DNA of 64,000 nt, taken from assembly GCA_023512835.1 (NCBI GenBank), contig CM042092.1, positions 55,021,097 through 55,085,096 on the forward strand, read 5' to 3'. This DNA is from Taxillus chinensis (lineage: Eukaryota > Streptophyta > Magnoliopsida > Santalales > Loranthaceae). Positions within the stretch are counted from its first letter, which is position 1, and each line of letters starts with the position of its first letter. This document shows positions 11,780 through 23,600 of this stretch, one piece after another. The notes beneath the pieces were generated by a model that did not search any database, was not told the DNA's origin, and saw nothing but the letters and a program-made list of their open reading frames with translations. The position numbers and the translations under genes were made by a program.

Positions 11780-11854
11780 TTGAGGTGTCTATATAAAGAG
11801 GTGGAGGTCTCCTTGTTTTAGGTTTAGGGTTTTCCATTAGCCACTACAGCCATC

Positions 11855-11905
<51 letters not shown>

Positions 11906-12987
11906 CTGGTCTTGATGTGGTGATTCGCGGGAGTGGACGACGTTTGGCGTGGAGGCAAGAACGTGAAGTATCCTTGAGGTAGGGGTTCTGTTCCTTGAAT
12001 CTATCCTAGGGTTTTGGCTTGTGGCTTCTTGAGTATATGTGTAAATATATGTAAATCCATATAGGTGTGATCTCCTATATGGATGTTGGCCGTTGATGGC
12101 GTTTTTGGTTTAGTACTGATGTTGAGACTGGGTTTGGGGCCATTGATATGCCTATGTGGCTATACGGGTTACGTGTTTGATTTTATGCCTGTGTGGCTAT
12201 GTATGCTAGGTGTTTGATATTATGCCTGAGTGGAATACATGTTAGGTGTTTGATGTTTTGCCTGTGTGGCTGAGTTGTATGCTACGTGTTTGTTTGTGTG
12301 CCTGTGTGGCTGAGTTGTATGCTACGTGTTTGTTTGTGTGCCTGTGTGGCTGAGGAAATATGCCTGAGAGGCAGTGAATGTTAGCCTGAGAGGCTTAGCC
12401 TGAGAGGTTGTGGATATGTGCCTGAGAGGCAGTGACTGTGAGCCTGTGTGGCTATGGATATGCGGGGCTTGTTTGTATTGACTTGTTTTCAAATGGTCTT
12501 TTATACCTATTTATACCTGTTTAAATATCCGTACCACGACACTGCACTTGTTCACATGGCATGTAGATGCTAGGAGCATGGGACAGGTTGGGGAGACATG
12601 ATCTCTACTGAGCTGTGGTTGCTCACCCCTCCTGCTATGATGTGTTTTCTTTTCAGGAACCTACAGGCGTTAGGTGGAACACCAAGGTGGAAGACACTAT
12701 TTACTCTTTTATTTTTATTACTGTGGTTTTGAGGAAGTTATGTAACCCTAGTGGGAAAATGTTGTAAAAAAGGGAATGAACTGTAATAAAGGCACATTGT
12801 TTGGCTTGTATACATTTATTCTGGTTTGTGCTTAATAAAGATATTTGTTTCTGTTTGTGATTATCTGTTGTGGATGTGTATGATGTCCTGCATGGATATT
12901 TGATTTGTATATCAACCCCGTGCCTGTCGGGTGGGTAAAGGGGAGTCACGAACCGATTTCCTCGGGTTGGAATTCCAGGGCATGACA

Positions 12988-13439
12988 CCCAAGTCCCAAA
13001 TCCGCAAACCAACATACCAACACCAATATGGTATTAAGGTGTACAACACTCCCTTTAGAACTGTAGCTAGTCTTCACAAGTCGATCATCATTCTTTGACT
13101 AAGGAAGGAGATACCCATAGCAGCTATTTTCTTGCAATAAAAAGTCCCGGCATTGGGTTTCCATATCATAACTAAGATAATATGATTTTTGGGGATTTTT
13201 CTGAGATGCCTAACCCCACTTTCCAAAAATTCACCTCTACGAAAAATTGGATTTTTCCGAGATTTTACATTAAATCCCAATTTTCACATTTTGAAGGTGT
13301 GAAAATTTATTTTTCTAGTATTTTTCTTTGAATCCAAAAGGGGGGGGGGGGGGTGTATTTCGTTATTTACATTATAACTTAAGTATAATACAAATGTGGA
13401 GAGGCATAATGGTTTACAATGTAAATGGTCCTGTCCATT
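12988..13439. other. Unassigned segment with a G-run
   Basis: After the CCCAA duplication this should be the continuation of the interrupted LTR fragment that starts at 1,404, but no terminus is evident. It contains a run of about 14 G near 13,340. No coding region is recognised. Confidence 0.35.
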
Positions 13440-14492
13440 GTAGTGCAGTGGCACTGTTGCGGAACACTGCTGCGGATTGATGCTGCGGAAACACTACTGC
13501 GGAGTGATGCTACGGATCACTGCTGCTGATCCGGACTACTGATTCGGACTAGTGATCCAGACTAACTGATCCAGACTATTGATCCGGACTACCGATCCGA
13601 CTACTGAGCTGCTGACTCCACAGTTGCTGACTACGAAGCTGCTGACTACATAGCTGCTGACTCCACAGCTGCTGATTACGAAGCTGCTGACTCCACAGCT
13701 GCTGACTACGAACTTCGACCCTACAGTTCGCCCAAGGTATTGTTCATCATCGTTTTTGCCTATTCTTTTTTCTGGAATCAACCCAGCAACCCCAGGCACT
13801 CACAAACTCATGTTTCACTCAAAAGATTACAAAATTACATACCCAAACTGATATAAATCAGTCTTACTCACAGATCTTATGCTAAACCATTAGATCTAAC
13901 CCAAAATTAGGTTTCCCCCAAAACCTAGGATTCATACTCAATTTCATAAATCATGATAATTTCATGCATATTCAAAGACAACATCGAGATAAGAGGTCCA
14001 AGGACACCTACCTGGAAAGATTATGTGCGATCCACGAACTCCAATCGCCCTAAATCACCAAAGGAAGCTCTTCACCTTCTCTCTGTCTCTCTTGCTCAAA
14101 CATGTATGCACTAAGCAATTAAAGGAATAAGGCAGTTTCTTAATTATTTATATACTGCTACCAATAATTGGCCTCCCAGCAATAATTGATCTCCCAAACG
14201 CAATAATTGACCTCCCGAGGTCATGAACTCTAAATTGAGCCCAATTACTGTCAAAACGCTCGAAATGATGAGCACAACACTAAGCAGATATTATCACACT
14301 CAAATGACTGCCCAAATGCAAAGTCAACCAATAAACCCCGAAAAGTCAATAATCGGGTCAAACGGGGCCCCGACTCGGAATCGGGCCCAGGTACAGTCAA
14401 AATGCTCACATCGACGACTACACTACCGTCTAGATAGTTGCATTCCCATAGAATGGATATCTTTCAAAACTACCCAAATACGAGTCTTTACA
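13440..14492 (-). repeat. LTR family C copy, minus sense
   Basis: Read on the minus strand from 14,492 (TGTAAAGACTCGTATTTGGG) this matches the plus-strand sequence at 63,511-64,000 and, more distantly, 24,700-25,400. Shared blocks include GTGAGCATTTTGACTGTA, the GGGGCCCCG region and a TATA box (minus strand, near 14,155-14,146). Just upstream of the TATA box are three copies of a short CAATAATTGACCTCCC-like word. The left part (13,440-13,740) is a degenerate array of GCTGCTGACTCCACAG-type words. The family is not identified, and no flanking duplication was found. Confidence 0.65.
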
Positions 14493-14730
14493 CGCATGGT
14501 CACATTTCCAGGCCCTTTGACTAGGGGCATTGACCGTCTTTTGGCAAGTTTGACTTTTCCTGATGAAAATTGTTTTGGCCATAACTTCTTTGTTTTACAT
14601 CAGAATTGAACTCAGGCATGTGCGTTATTTCATCCTCTATCACTTAGTGTTGGTCTTAGGGCACTTTAGGGGCTTGCATTAGAGGTTATCAATTTTGGAC
14701 TTCCCTGTTCATGTCAATGCATCTATCTTG
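14493..14730 (+). repeat. Direct repeat, copy 1 (partner at 17,005-17,243)
   Basis: Both copies read along ...GGTCACRTTTC.AGGC...GGGCATTGACCGTCTTT...TTGGCCATAACTTC... and stay alignable by eye for over 200 bp with many differences. It may be part of an LTR or of the sequence into which the hAT element inserted. Related words occur at 25,620-25,700. Confidence 0.6.
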
Positions 14731-16499
14731 TGCAAATTGGGGTCAACATCAACTCCAAACCATTCCATGGTAGTGGGGAATCCTTAAGGACCTGTTTAAC
14801 AAGGTATATGGCATTGGCAGACAAGTATATAACAATGGGGTTAATATGTCCAATCTGGACAAAATGGGGTTCAACAATTGTAATTTCATTTCCAAATCCC
14901 AAAGGTTTGTATCAAAGGTTGGTACAAAGGTTTATACATGTATTTTAAAATTTATTAATAAAATAAATTATTCTTTTTCTTATCTTCTCTCTTCTCCTAA
15001 CCCTATCATCACCCATTTTTGATCGAGCTCGTACTTGACTTTGTGAAAAGACTCCAATGCTAATTCATTCAGTCGATCCTAGGGTCATTCCTGCACAAGG
15101 CTCACACAAAAATAAAGAAAAGAAAATACAAAGTCGCCATCAAACAATTTAGAGGTGTGATTGGACACTTAAAAAAGAGGTTTACGGTTCCATAGAATTA
15201 GGTTTGGGAGTTGATTACGTGTGTTGAAGGAAGAAAGGTTCTTGCACCCCCACAATGCCCATTATTGGTACCTAGTGTTGATCTATAGGTGCTTGCTTGC
15301 ATTTTTCAAAAGGAAGTTATTATTATTAATTTTATGTTTTAAAAGGGTGTTTCTAGGATCTAGGCCTTAAAACAACAAAAAGGGATTTTAAAAGAAATAA
15401 AATAAGACATTCTAATTTTAGAAAAAGAATGTGAGTTCTAGGCCTCTATGACAGTATTGCATTTTTCTTTAAAAAATAAAAATAAAATAAAATAAAAACA
15501 ATTTGAATTCAAAGTTAAATATACTGCCACAATTGATATTGGCCTAGGCAGACTAGGATATGAGCATCTAGGGCTTAACCCTCATGACTGCCCGGGCCTT
15601 GCTTTTAATTTTTTAGAAAATGAGGTTTTGGGTTTTTATCTTTTATGAGTTTTTTGAAGACAATAAGTGAAAGGAGATATAGAAGATGCCTTTTTGTATT
15701 TTCTTTTTCAATTTAGGAGAGACAAATATAAAGAGGAGAGCTTCTACATTACGTGTTTGAAAACAACATAGAAACTATTTAATTAAATAGATAGAAGTAG
15801 AAAACCTGAAAGAATGGAAGTAGTGCATATTTGAGCACCTTTTCTCTTCGAGAAACACCTTCTAAAAGTGACATGTGAGCACAAGAGTTAGAAAAAGAAA
15901 TGTAGCTTCCTTTCCCGCTTTGAGTAATGATTTTAGATGCCCTCCTCCTTAGAAATCCTTCTAAAGCTCTTCTCTGGTTTTCTCTCCTCTGATGATTGAT
16001 GAAAGATGATGCCTCATCTGAAATTACTCTCTCTAGAATAATTTCCTCCTCTGATACGTGATAAAAATCGATCCCTCTAGAGGTTTTTGTGTAGCCTATT
16101 TATAGGCATTTTGGGGGGAAGTATCCGTTGGCTAGGCATTGATTAGATTCCTTAGTGTCCCCAGAAGTCTGATGTTTAAGGAATTGATGGCCTCGGGGGT
16201 GGAGTTCTTGGTTTCTAGGCATGAAAAATAATTAATAACACTGATTTATTTTCAATCCCTGCCCGAGGTGATTGTATCTGGACGCATTGGTGGGTAAATA
16301 TTAGATAGATTTTCGGGTGTATTCGATGCTATTGGGAATTAATAGTTGTATAGTCCTCAGAGTCAACTGTGACATCCCGAGAAGTTCATACTCAATGCAT
16401 GGCCGGCCTCCAATTCCCATATTACTGAGTTTTAAGGTATTAATGAGAGTCAAACGGGCGAATCTAGCTACTATTGTTAATTTTGAGCCTTTGGAGAGC
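14731..16499. other. Unassigned repeat-like interval
   Basis: There is no protein-like ORF. Around 15,190-15,300 a block with GGGAGTTGATTACGTGTG, then TTGCACCCCCACAATGCCC, then GGTACCTAG resembles a conserved stretch often seen in plant Tat/Ogre-like Gypsy repeats. This identification is from memory of the pattern only. The remainder is AT-rich without recognised structure. Confidence 0.3.
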
Positions 16500-16927
16500 T
16501 AATCCGGATGATTGCTTCCATATTTCGAGACGTCATTGCTTAATCTGGATGATTGCTACCTTATTTTGAGACACCATTGCTTAATTTGGATGATTACTCC
16601 TTTATTCTGAGACATCATTGCATAATCAGGATGATTATTCCTTTATTCTGAGACATTATTGTTTGATCTGGATGATCATTACTTAATCCGGATAATTGCT
16701 CCCTTATTCTGAGACATCATTGCTTAATTCGGATGATTACTCCTTTATTCTAAGACATCATTGCTTAATCCGGATGATTGCTCCCTTATTTCGAGACATC
16801 ATTGCTTAATCCGGATGAGTACTCCCTTATTCCGAGACATTATTGCTTAATTCGGATGATTGCTCCTTTATTTTGAGACATCATTGCTTAATCCAGATGA
16901 GTACTCCCTTATTTCGAGACATCATTT
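16500..16927. repeat. 41-bp tandem repeat array
   Basis: About ten units of 41 bp, each starting TAATCCGGATGATTGCTCCC (with variants) and ending GAGACATCATTGCT. One unit near 16,665-16,690 is truncated to about half. Units differ at a few positions each, so it is a moderately old array. The minus and plus reading frames here give only false ORFs. Confidence 0.9.
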
Positions 16928-17004
16928 TGTTCTGGGAGTTCGGTCCTTAGGCCGGGGCTTCAATACCGGATTTGGTCCTCAATGATCCGGATTTGACTAC
17001 CTTG

Positions 17005-17243
17005 ATCCAGATGTGTTATGGTCACGTTTCAGGCAACTTGACCAAGGGCATTGACCGTCTTTGTATAAGTTGGACTTTCTATTTTGGCCATAACTTCCTC
17101 ATTTTAATATGGAATTGGGCACAGTTAAGTGCGTTAGTCTCCAAATTTAGCCCTCTATCCTTTGGTATTGGCTTGGGGGCATTTGGAGGTCTTCTCAGAA
17201 TTAGTTATCATTCTTGGGCTTCTGTGCTGAATTTGATCATGAT
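17005..17243 (+). repeat. Direct repeat, copy 2, next to the hAT left end
   Basis: Partner of 14,493-14,730. It ends at the proposed hAT left terminus, so the transposon probably inserted into this repeat. Confidence 0.55.
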
Positions 17244-18339
17244 TAGGTCTGTAAATGAGATGATACACTTGATAACTCGCTTGATACTCGCTTGACTAAG
17301 CTTGATTCGAAATTGAGTCCGATATTGTTGAAGCTCGCTCGTTACTATTGAAGCTCGCTCGATTAAGCTCGATGAGGGCTCGTAAGTTCAACTCATTTAA
17401 ATTGAATTCGTTTATAGCTCGCCCGACTCGTTTAAAGCTTGATGGCTCATTTAAAAACTTATAATTATTTACAAATAAAAAATAAACAAATATTAGCTAT
17501 TTTTAAAAATTGAAAATTAAATTATTATGTTAGACTGAAATTATGATGGCTTGTTTATTATTATTTAAATTATTATTAAAATTTTAAGTTATTAAATTAT
17601 TAAATTTAAATATTCACACATGCTACGTTAGGTTAAACTGAGCAAAGGTCTTCCCCCTACCCCAACCCTTGTTTCATTTTCTTCAAAATCTCTCCAGCCC
17701 GTCAATTTGTAATGGAAGGCCATCGATTTGCACCAAACAGGTGTCGATCTGCACCTAATGGTCGCCGATCTACTTCTAGCGTCGTCTATTTGCTTATAAT
17801 GGTCATCAATCGGCACCAAATATTGTTGATTTGCACCATGCGACGGTCAATTTCAACCGTGCGACTGTCGATTTGCATCCAGCGTCATCAATCAATACCA
17901 AACACCATTGATTTGCACGAAGCGACTATCCCTGGTGAGGGTTTTTAAATCAATCTATATTGTCTTAAAGATTTGGATAAAATTTGAATCATATTGAGTT
18001 TGATTACTAGTGTGGTCATCTTTAAACTATCATATATTTTATCGCATATATGAATATAAATATACACACACGGTATGTAAGAGATAACAAACTTAAATAT
18101 TACAAAAAGCTAAAAAAGTGATTACTTAAATCTTACATATTCATTACTAAAGGTGGATTTTAACATATGCATATGCATATTGTAATTAATAATATGTCAG
18201 CATATTGGAAGTTTAGCATTTTGTAGTTCTTATCAGCATTGTGGAAGTTTAAGCATTATTTAAGACATACTTTTTGTATCTGAATTTTTTTCGTTAGTTC
18301 TTATATTCTACATTGAATTGCAAGACTTGTATTGACAGA

Positions 18340-18657
18340 TTGTTGAGGTAAAAAGGTGCTAGAATATGCTCGAAAACACCAAAAACAATACTGTACCCAA
18401 CATAGATCTATCCCTGTTCTTGAAGTTTCATTGCTAAGTGAAGGTGAATACATTGATTTTGCAATTAAGATAGATTGCATATTTGATTATGCAGCAAGAG
18501 CTTTAGAAACATATTGCATTATGTGATATTATATCAGGCTGGTTACATACACGCTGGAAAGAGCACACTTCTAAATCAATTGACGGGTGCTAGTGTACTT
18601 GCTAAGGATCACTTATTTGCTACACTTGATCCAACTACTAGTAGGGTACAAGTCTAA
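18340..18657 (+). pseudogene. Captured HflX-type GTPase gene fragment (exon-intron-exon)
   Basis: HflX proteins are ribosome-associated GTPases; plants have organelle-targeted versions. The segment 18,538-18,654 encodes [19 protein letters not shown] and then [14 protein letters not shown], matching the G1 P-loop (usual GYTNAGKST) and the following switch I region of HflX. Just upstream, 18,357-18,433 encodes VLEYARKHQKQY and SIPVLEVSL, matching the segment before the P-loop. Between them lie about 104 bp ending in a good acceptor (TATATCAG). The donor position reads CTAAGTGAAGG where GTAAGTGAAGG is expected, so the intron was captured with the exons and its donor has since mutated. A frameshift near 18,350 and a TAA at 18,655 make it non-functional. 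It looks like a transduplicated host gene piece inside or next to the hAT element. Confidence 0.85.
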
Positions 18658-18739
18658 ATTCCCAATAGAATCTTCATACTGCATGGTTTAATGCATTAAA
18701 CTAAATCTGATGATTATTTTAATACTACAATATAGTAAG

Positions 18740-18987
18740 AGAAGCATGTGTTTTATATGCCGCCTATTATTTTGTAGTGCCACATGGTGGCTTGGTTTAT
18801 TTTTTGTTCATGTATTGGTCTTTCTCTTTAAGTATCATGATTTTTTGTTCATGTATTGAAAATGTTTGTCATTCTATTATGCTACATGTGTTGATAGTTT
18901 GATTTGATTAGTTTAATGAGGAGACTATTGAATGATAAATGAATAAAGATCATATTCTAAGAGCAAATTTAATTACATGGACAACAA

Positions 18988-19027
<40 letters not shown>

Positions 19028-19325
19028 TTGTATAATGCTGTTTTTTTTATCTAATGCTAGTTGTAAATTTTTAATTGTGTAATGATGTTTGTATTTTTTT
19101 TTGTTCAATACTGTTTTTTGTTTGATGCCGTTTGGAATTTTTTAATTGTATAATGTTGTTTGTAATTTTATTTTTACCTAATGTTGTGCATTTTTTGGTC
19201 CAATGTTGGTTTTAATTTTTTAGTTGTTTGTAATTTTTTTGCAGTTTAATGTTTGTATTTTGTAGTGTCTATATGAAATTAGTATTATCAATCAAATTTT
19301 AAATTAGTTATTCAAATTATTTAAA
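18740..19325 (+). repeat. Internal duplication in the hAT region, copy 1
   Basis: It shares a recognisable ~580-bp block with 20,115-20,670, including TTTATATGCCGCCTATTAT, CACATGGTGGCTTGG and TAAGTATCATGATTTTTTG. A run of AATGTTGTTTGTAATTTT-type words follows in both copies. It holds a (TA)n microsatellite at 18,992-19,023 that is absent from the other copy. Confidence 0.8.
18992..19023. repeat. (TA)n microsatellite
   Basis: About 16 uninterrupted TA dinucleotides. Confidence 0.95.
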
Positions 19326-20114
19326 AAAAACTGACAGTTCATAACTGCTATTTTTTTTGAAAGTTTGCTTTTTACTGCTCATTTGCTACTCTTGGTGCAA
19401 ACAGCAGAAAGTAAACTTTAAATCTATAGAGCATCAATAATCTAAAATCTCATAATGCATACAAAAAACAATTTTTTTATGTGATCAAACAAAATGCAAC
19501 GAGAAAAATAAAAAGAAAACTAAAAATAAACAGGCTAAAATGAAACTCTATTGAACACAAAGTCTAACCTCGTTGCAAGTATGTTATTGTTTTTACATAA
19601 CTTTAATGGGTCATGGTCAGAAAGAAAATATTATAACACAAACTCAATTAATAACAATTTAAAAAATAATTCTTTAAATAAATAGAGGGCCAGATGCCTC
19701 CTACTATCGCAAAAATTATAGTATTATGTCCAAACAGAAAAACTTTCATTCGAAAATCCAAACTATTTAGTCATAGTTTTACTATTAATGACCTTGCATT
19801 CAAACAAATCTAAGAAGTTCCAATGTTAGAAGCTCTATTCCTGTAAGCCTAGTACATAAATTTACATCCATGAAAAGTATAAACTAATACCATCTAACAA
19901 TGAAATAAAATAAAATAAAATAAAATAAAATAAAACCTAAAACTTTTCTAGGTGTAATTTCTATAATTTCAATTATTTTGGAACTACAGGGAAAAAATTA
20001 ATGACTGCTTTGATAAAATGTTATATTTTAATGAGGTTTTTTTATTGTCTAATGATAGTTGTAATTTTTTTTGTTGAATGCTGTTTTTTTGTCTAATGCT
20101 GTTTGGAATTTTCA
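19326..20114. other. AT-rich spacer between the duplicated blocks
   Basis: No ORF or RNA gene is seen. A short (AAAAT)n run lies at about 19,902-19,935. Confidence 0.4.
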
Positions 20115-20670
20115 AATTGTGCTTTATATGCTGCCTATTATATTTTGGTGTCACATGGTGGCTTGGTATGATTTTTTGTTCATGTATTGTTCTTTCTCTT
20201 TAAGTATCATGATTTTTTGTTCATGTATTGAAAATGTATGTTGTTCTATTGTGCTACATGAGTTGACAATTTAATTTGATTGTTCAATAAGGAGATTATT
20301 GAATGATAAGTGAATAAAGATCATATTATAAGAGCAAATTTAATTATATGGACAACAATGTATATTTTTTTGTTGTGTAATCCTTTTTTTATTGTCTAAT
20401 GATGGTTGTAGTTTTTTTAATTGTGTAATGATGTTTGTATATATATTTTTTTCAATGCTGTTTTTTTGTCTAAAGTTGAATTTTTAATTGTGTAATGTTG
20501 TTTATAATTTTATTTTTGCTTAATGCTGTGTATTGTTTTGTCCAATACTAGTTATAATTTTTTAATTATCCAATGTTTGTATTATTTTTTTTTGTGGTTT
20601 AATGTTGTCTATATTTTTTTTATCTACATGAAATTGGCATTATCAAACAAATTTTAAATTAGTAATTTAG
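20115..20670 (+). repeat. Internal duplication in the hAT region, copy 2
   Basis: Partner of 18,740-19,325. It ends just before the likely transposase start codon, so this block would be the transposase promoter and leader. Confidence 0.8.
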
Positions 20671-20691
20671 ATTATTTTACAATTAAAAGTG

Positions 20692-23600
20692 ATGGAGAAT
20701 GAAAGTAAATCTAATGAAGTGGAAGGGTTGAAAGGCCAATTAAATAATATTATTTTTATAAACCTTACACTAGATTAGCTTATTAATAATGCCTATGCAG
20801 CTGTTGGTAAGGCTGGGAATGGGAGTTTGAGTAATGCTACAAGTGAAAATCCACCGTATGTAAAGAGAGAAAGGAAAAAGACTTCAGCAGTTTGGAATGA
20901 TTTTGATCGGGTTACTGTATATGGAGTTAAAAAATCACAATGCTGTTGGTGTCACAATATGTTTGTAATTAGAAATTCTAGTACCACCTCAACCTTAAAA
21001 AGGCATTTAACTACATGTATTAAATTTCATGGTCCCTTGGAGCCTAGAGGGGGGTGAATAGGCTCTTATCTAAACTCTTTTTATCTCTTAAGGCACTACA
21101 CTAATCTAGTCAAGTGATAGAATCACTGCGGAAGATAACCAGATAGTGGAAGTATTTTGTTTTATTATCAAGAGATAAATACAACAAAATAGAAGCAAGA
21201 CTCTCTTACACTCTGTTTACAAAGGGATTCACACACTAGCCTAGATTATTTCTTTGAGCTCTTGTGCATACACAGGTTATTCAGGCTTGTTCGCACACGT
21301 ACACACTTTTTACAAATATACAAGTATGAATATTTATACAAACATTCCTAAGAGACAACCTTGGAACTTGTAGTTCCGGAATGCGTTCAGCACTAACTAT
21401 TCCTTGGTAATCTCTTTGTCTTGACTGCTGCGGTTTGTGGAGCTCAAGGTCTTGGGTCTGAAGAGTATAAGTGCATTTGTGAGTTCCCAAATACAATTGA
21501 GGTTGTGTCCACATATTCGGATAATCCACGTGTAAGATTCTTCAGGTTCTCAATAAGTTTGTCTTACATCGGGATGCCACGAGCTGATAACTTTAAATGC
21601 GGTGAGTTGAAGTAGTATCTTCTTGGTCCGGTGTAATTTTCCTTACTCCGTTGCTAATGAAGCTCGAAACCTTACTCCGTGTCAGTGGTTGCTTACTCCG
21701 TATCTGTTTAGTACTGGAATCCTTAGTCCGTGTCAGGCTTCCTTACTCCGCATGTAAGTTCCTTACTCCGTATGTAAGTTCCTTACTCCGTATGTAAGTT
21801 CCTTACTCCGTATGTAAATTCCTTACTCCGTATGTAAGTTTCTTACTCCGAGCGAGTCTAAGGGTTCGGAATGCTTACTCTGTACTAGCGCTTCCTTACT
21901 CCGTATGAGTAAAGTTGTCCGGATTCCTTACTCCGTATCTAGTTTCCTTACTCCGTGTGAATAAAGACTCGGGTCCTTATTCCACATTAATACTTCCTTA
22001 CTCCGTATCAGTTTGACTTAGTCCGTTTGAGGCACTAGGAACATATTCCGCAATCCGTAGCTTTTAAGTTCTTAGTCTGCACGAATGTTCCTTATTCTGT
22101 ATTTATTGATGACTTGGTTATTTACCAAGTGTTTGACGAACTTACTCTTGTCCGGATTAGGATTATGTATCCTGTCCTTAGCTTTGCTCTCACGAGTGCA
22201 TCTCCGGATTAATAACATATCTTCTGCAACGATCAAATAAACACAAAAGATCTTAGATCAAATTACATAAGGCTTTATCAGCATTATCCAAATTCTGGGT
22301 TTGATCCAACAAAATTTATATAGCATAATGGTAATAAAAAATAGAAGATCTTATCATTTGAACCTACCATGGAACATGATGGTGTGGAAAGTTTGATAGG
22401 TTTTACCTACAAAAAGTGTAAAGTTAGGGAAATGACTTCTCATATGGTGATATTCCATGAGTACACATTTAATATGATGGAGTATGGGCTTTTTAATAAG
22501 TTCATGAGGGTCTGCGCACCTCATTGAAAAAAAATTAGTCGTGCAATTGTTAAAAATGACTGCTTAAGCACTTACCAAGCTAAAAGAGGAAGGTAAAGGT
22601 ACTTTTAAAATTGATTGACAAGGTGAACATTACCACCGATATGTGGACTTCTTCTCAAAGAGTGTCATATATGGTGGTGACTTTCTACTTTATAGATTCT
22701 GCTTGGTGCCTTTAGAAAAGAGTTTTATTTTTTTGCAATGTACCTCCTCCACATTGTGGTGGTGTGATTATTGATGCATTAAGGGCTTGTTTTTATGATT
22801 GGGAAATTGAGAGTAAAATTCATACAATTACAGTTGATAATGCAACAACTAATGATTCGACAATTGCAAATTTAAAAGATGACTTTGAGTTGAAATACAT
22901 TTTTCTAGTTTAGGGTAAGTTGTTTCATGTTAGGTGCTATGCACGTATTATAAACTTGTGTGTGCAATCTAGCCTTTCACAAATTAAGGACATTATAGAT
23001 GTTATTTGGCCGGGCCTAAAATTTATAGTGGCTTCTGAAAGTAGGTTGATTATTTTTACCGATATAGCAAAGAGATTGGATATACACTATAAGAAATTGA
23101 TTTTAGATGTCCCTACACATTGGAACAACACTTATATGATATTAGACACAGCAATTCAGTTCAAAGAAGTGTTTCCTAGGTACCAAAGAGTTGAGAAAGG
23201 ATTTCAGTGGGTTGTTAGTTCAGAATAGTGGGGAATGGTGGAAAATGTGACCCAGATTTTGTCAATTTTCAATGATATAATTAATGTTGTATCTGGTAGT
23301 GATTACCTCACTGCAAATTTGTATTTACCTGAGGTATGGAGGATGAAAGAAATTTTGATGATCAAGTGTGAAGATAAATAATGAGTACATAAGGTCAATG
23401 GCAACTAAGATGAATGAAAAGTTTGAAAATTATTGGGGTCAAAGTAATTTATTGATATCCATAGCTACTGTCTTGGATCTCAGATATAAGATGAAGCTAA
23501 TCAAATTCTATTTTCTTATCATTTATCGTTTAGAAAAATGTGATTATTATATTGAGAATGTGCTGGAAGTTTTGAAATAGTTATTTGAGTCATATGTTTC

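Larger units (their letters stand above)
2162..12987 (+). mobile_element. Solo Tekay-type LTR, split by a full-length element
   Basis: The solo LTR occupies 2,162-2,379 and 11,505-12,987 (about 1.7 kb after removing the nested element). It reads TGTAATGACCCGTGTTTTGG at its start and GGCATGACA at its end. The 5-bp CCCAA at 2,157-2,161 and 12,988-12,992 is a perfect target-site duplication, so no internal region belongs to this copy: it is a solo LTR left by LTR-LTR recombination. The sequence is the reverse complement of the LTRs of the nested element. A TATATAAAG box lies at 11,790-11,798, followed about 60 bp later by an (AG)n tract. Confidence 0.93.

Noticed and set aside
13335..13355. G-run as a quadruplex or terminator signal
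   Set aside because: A single G-run without the four-run pattern; other homopolymers in this window look like sequence errors.
14223..14609. 128-codon plus-strand ORF
   Set aside because: It crosses the antisense of LTR family C and continues into the direct repeat. No protein-like composition.
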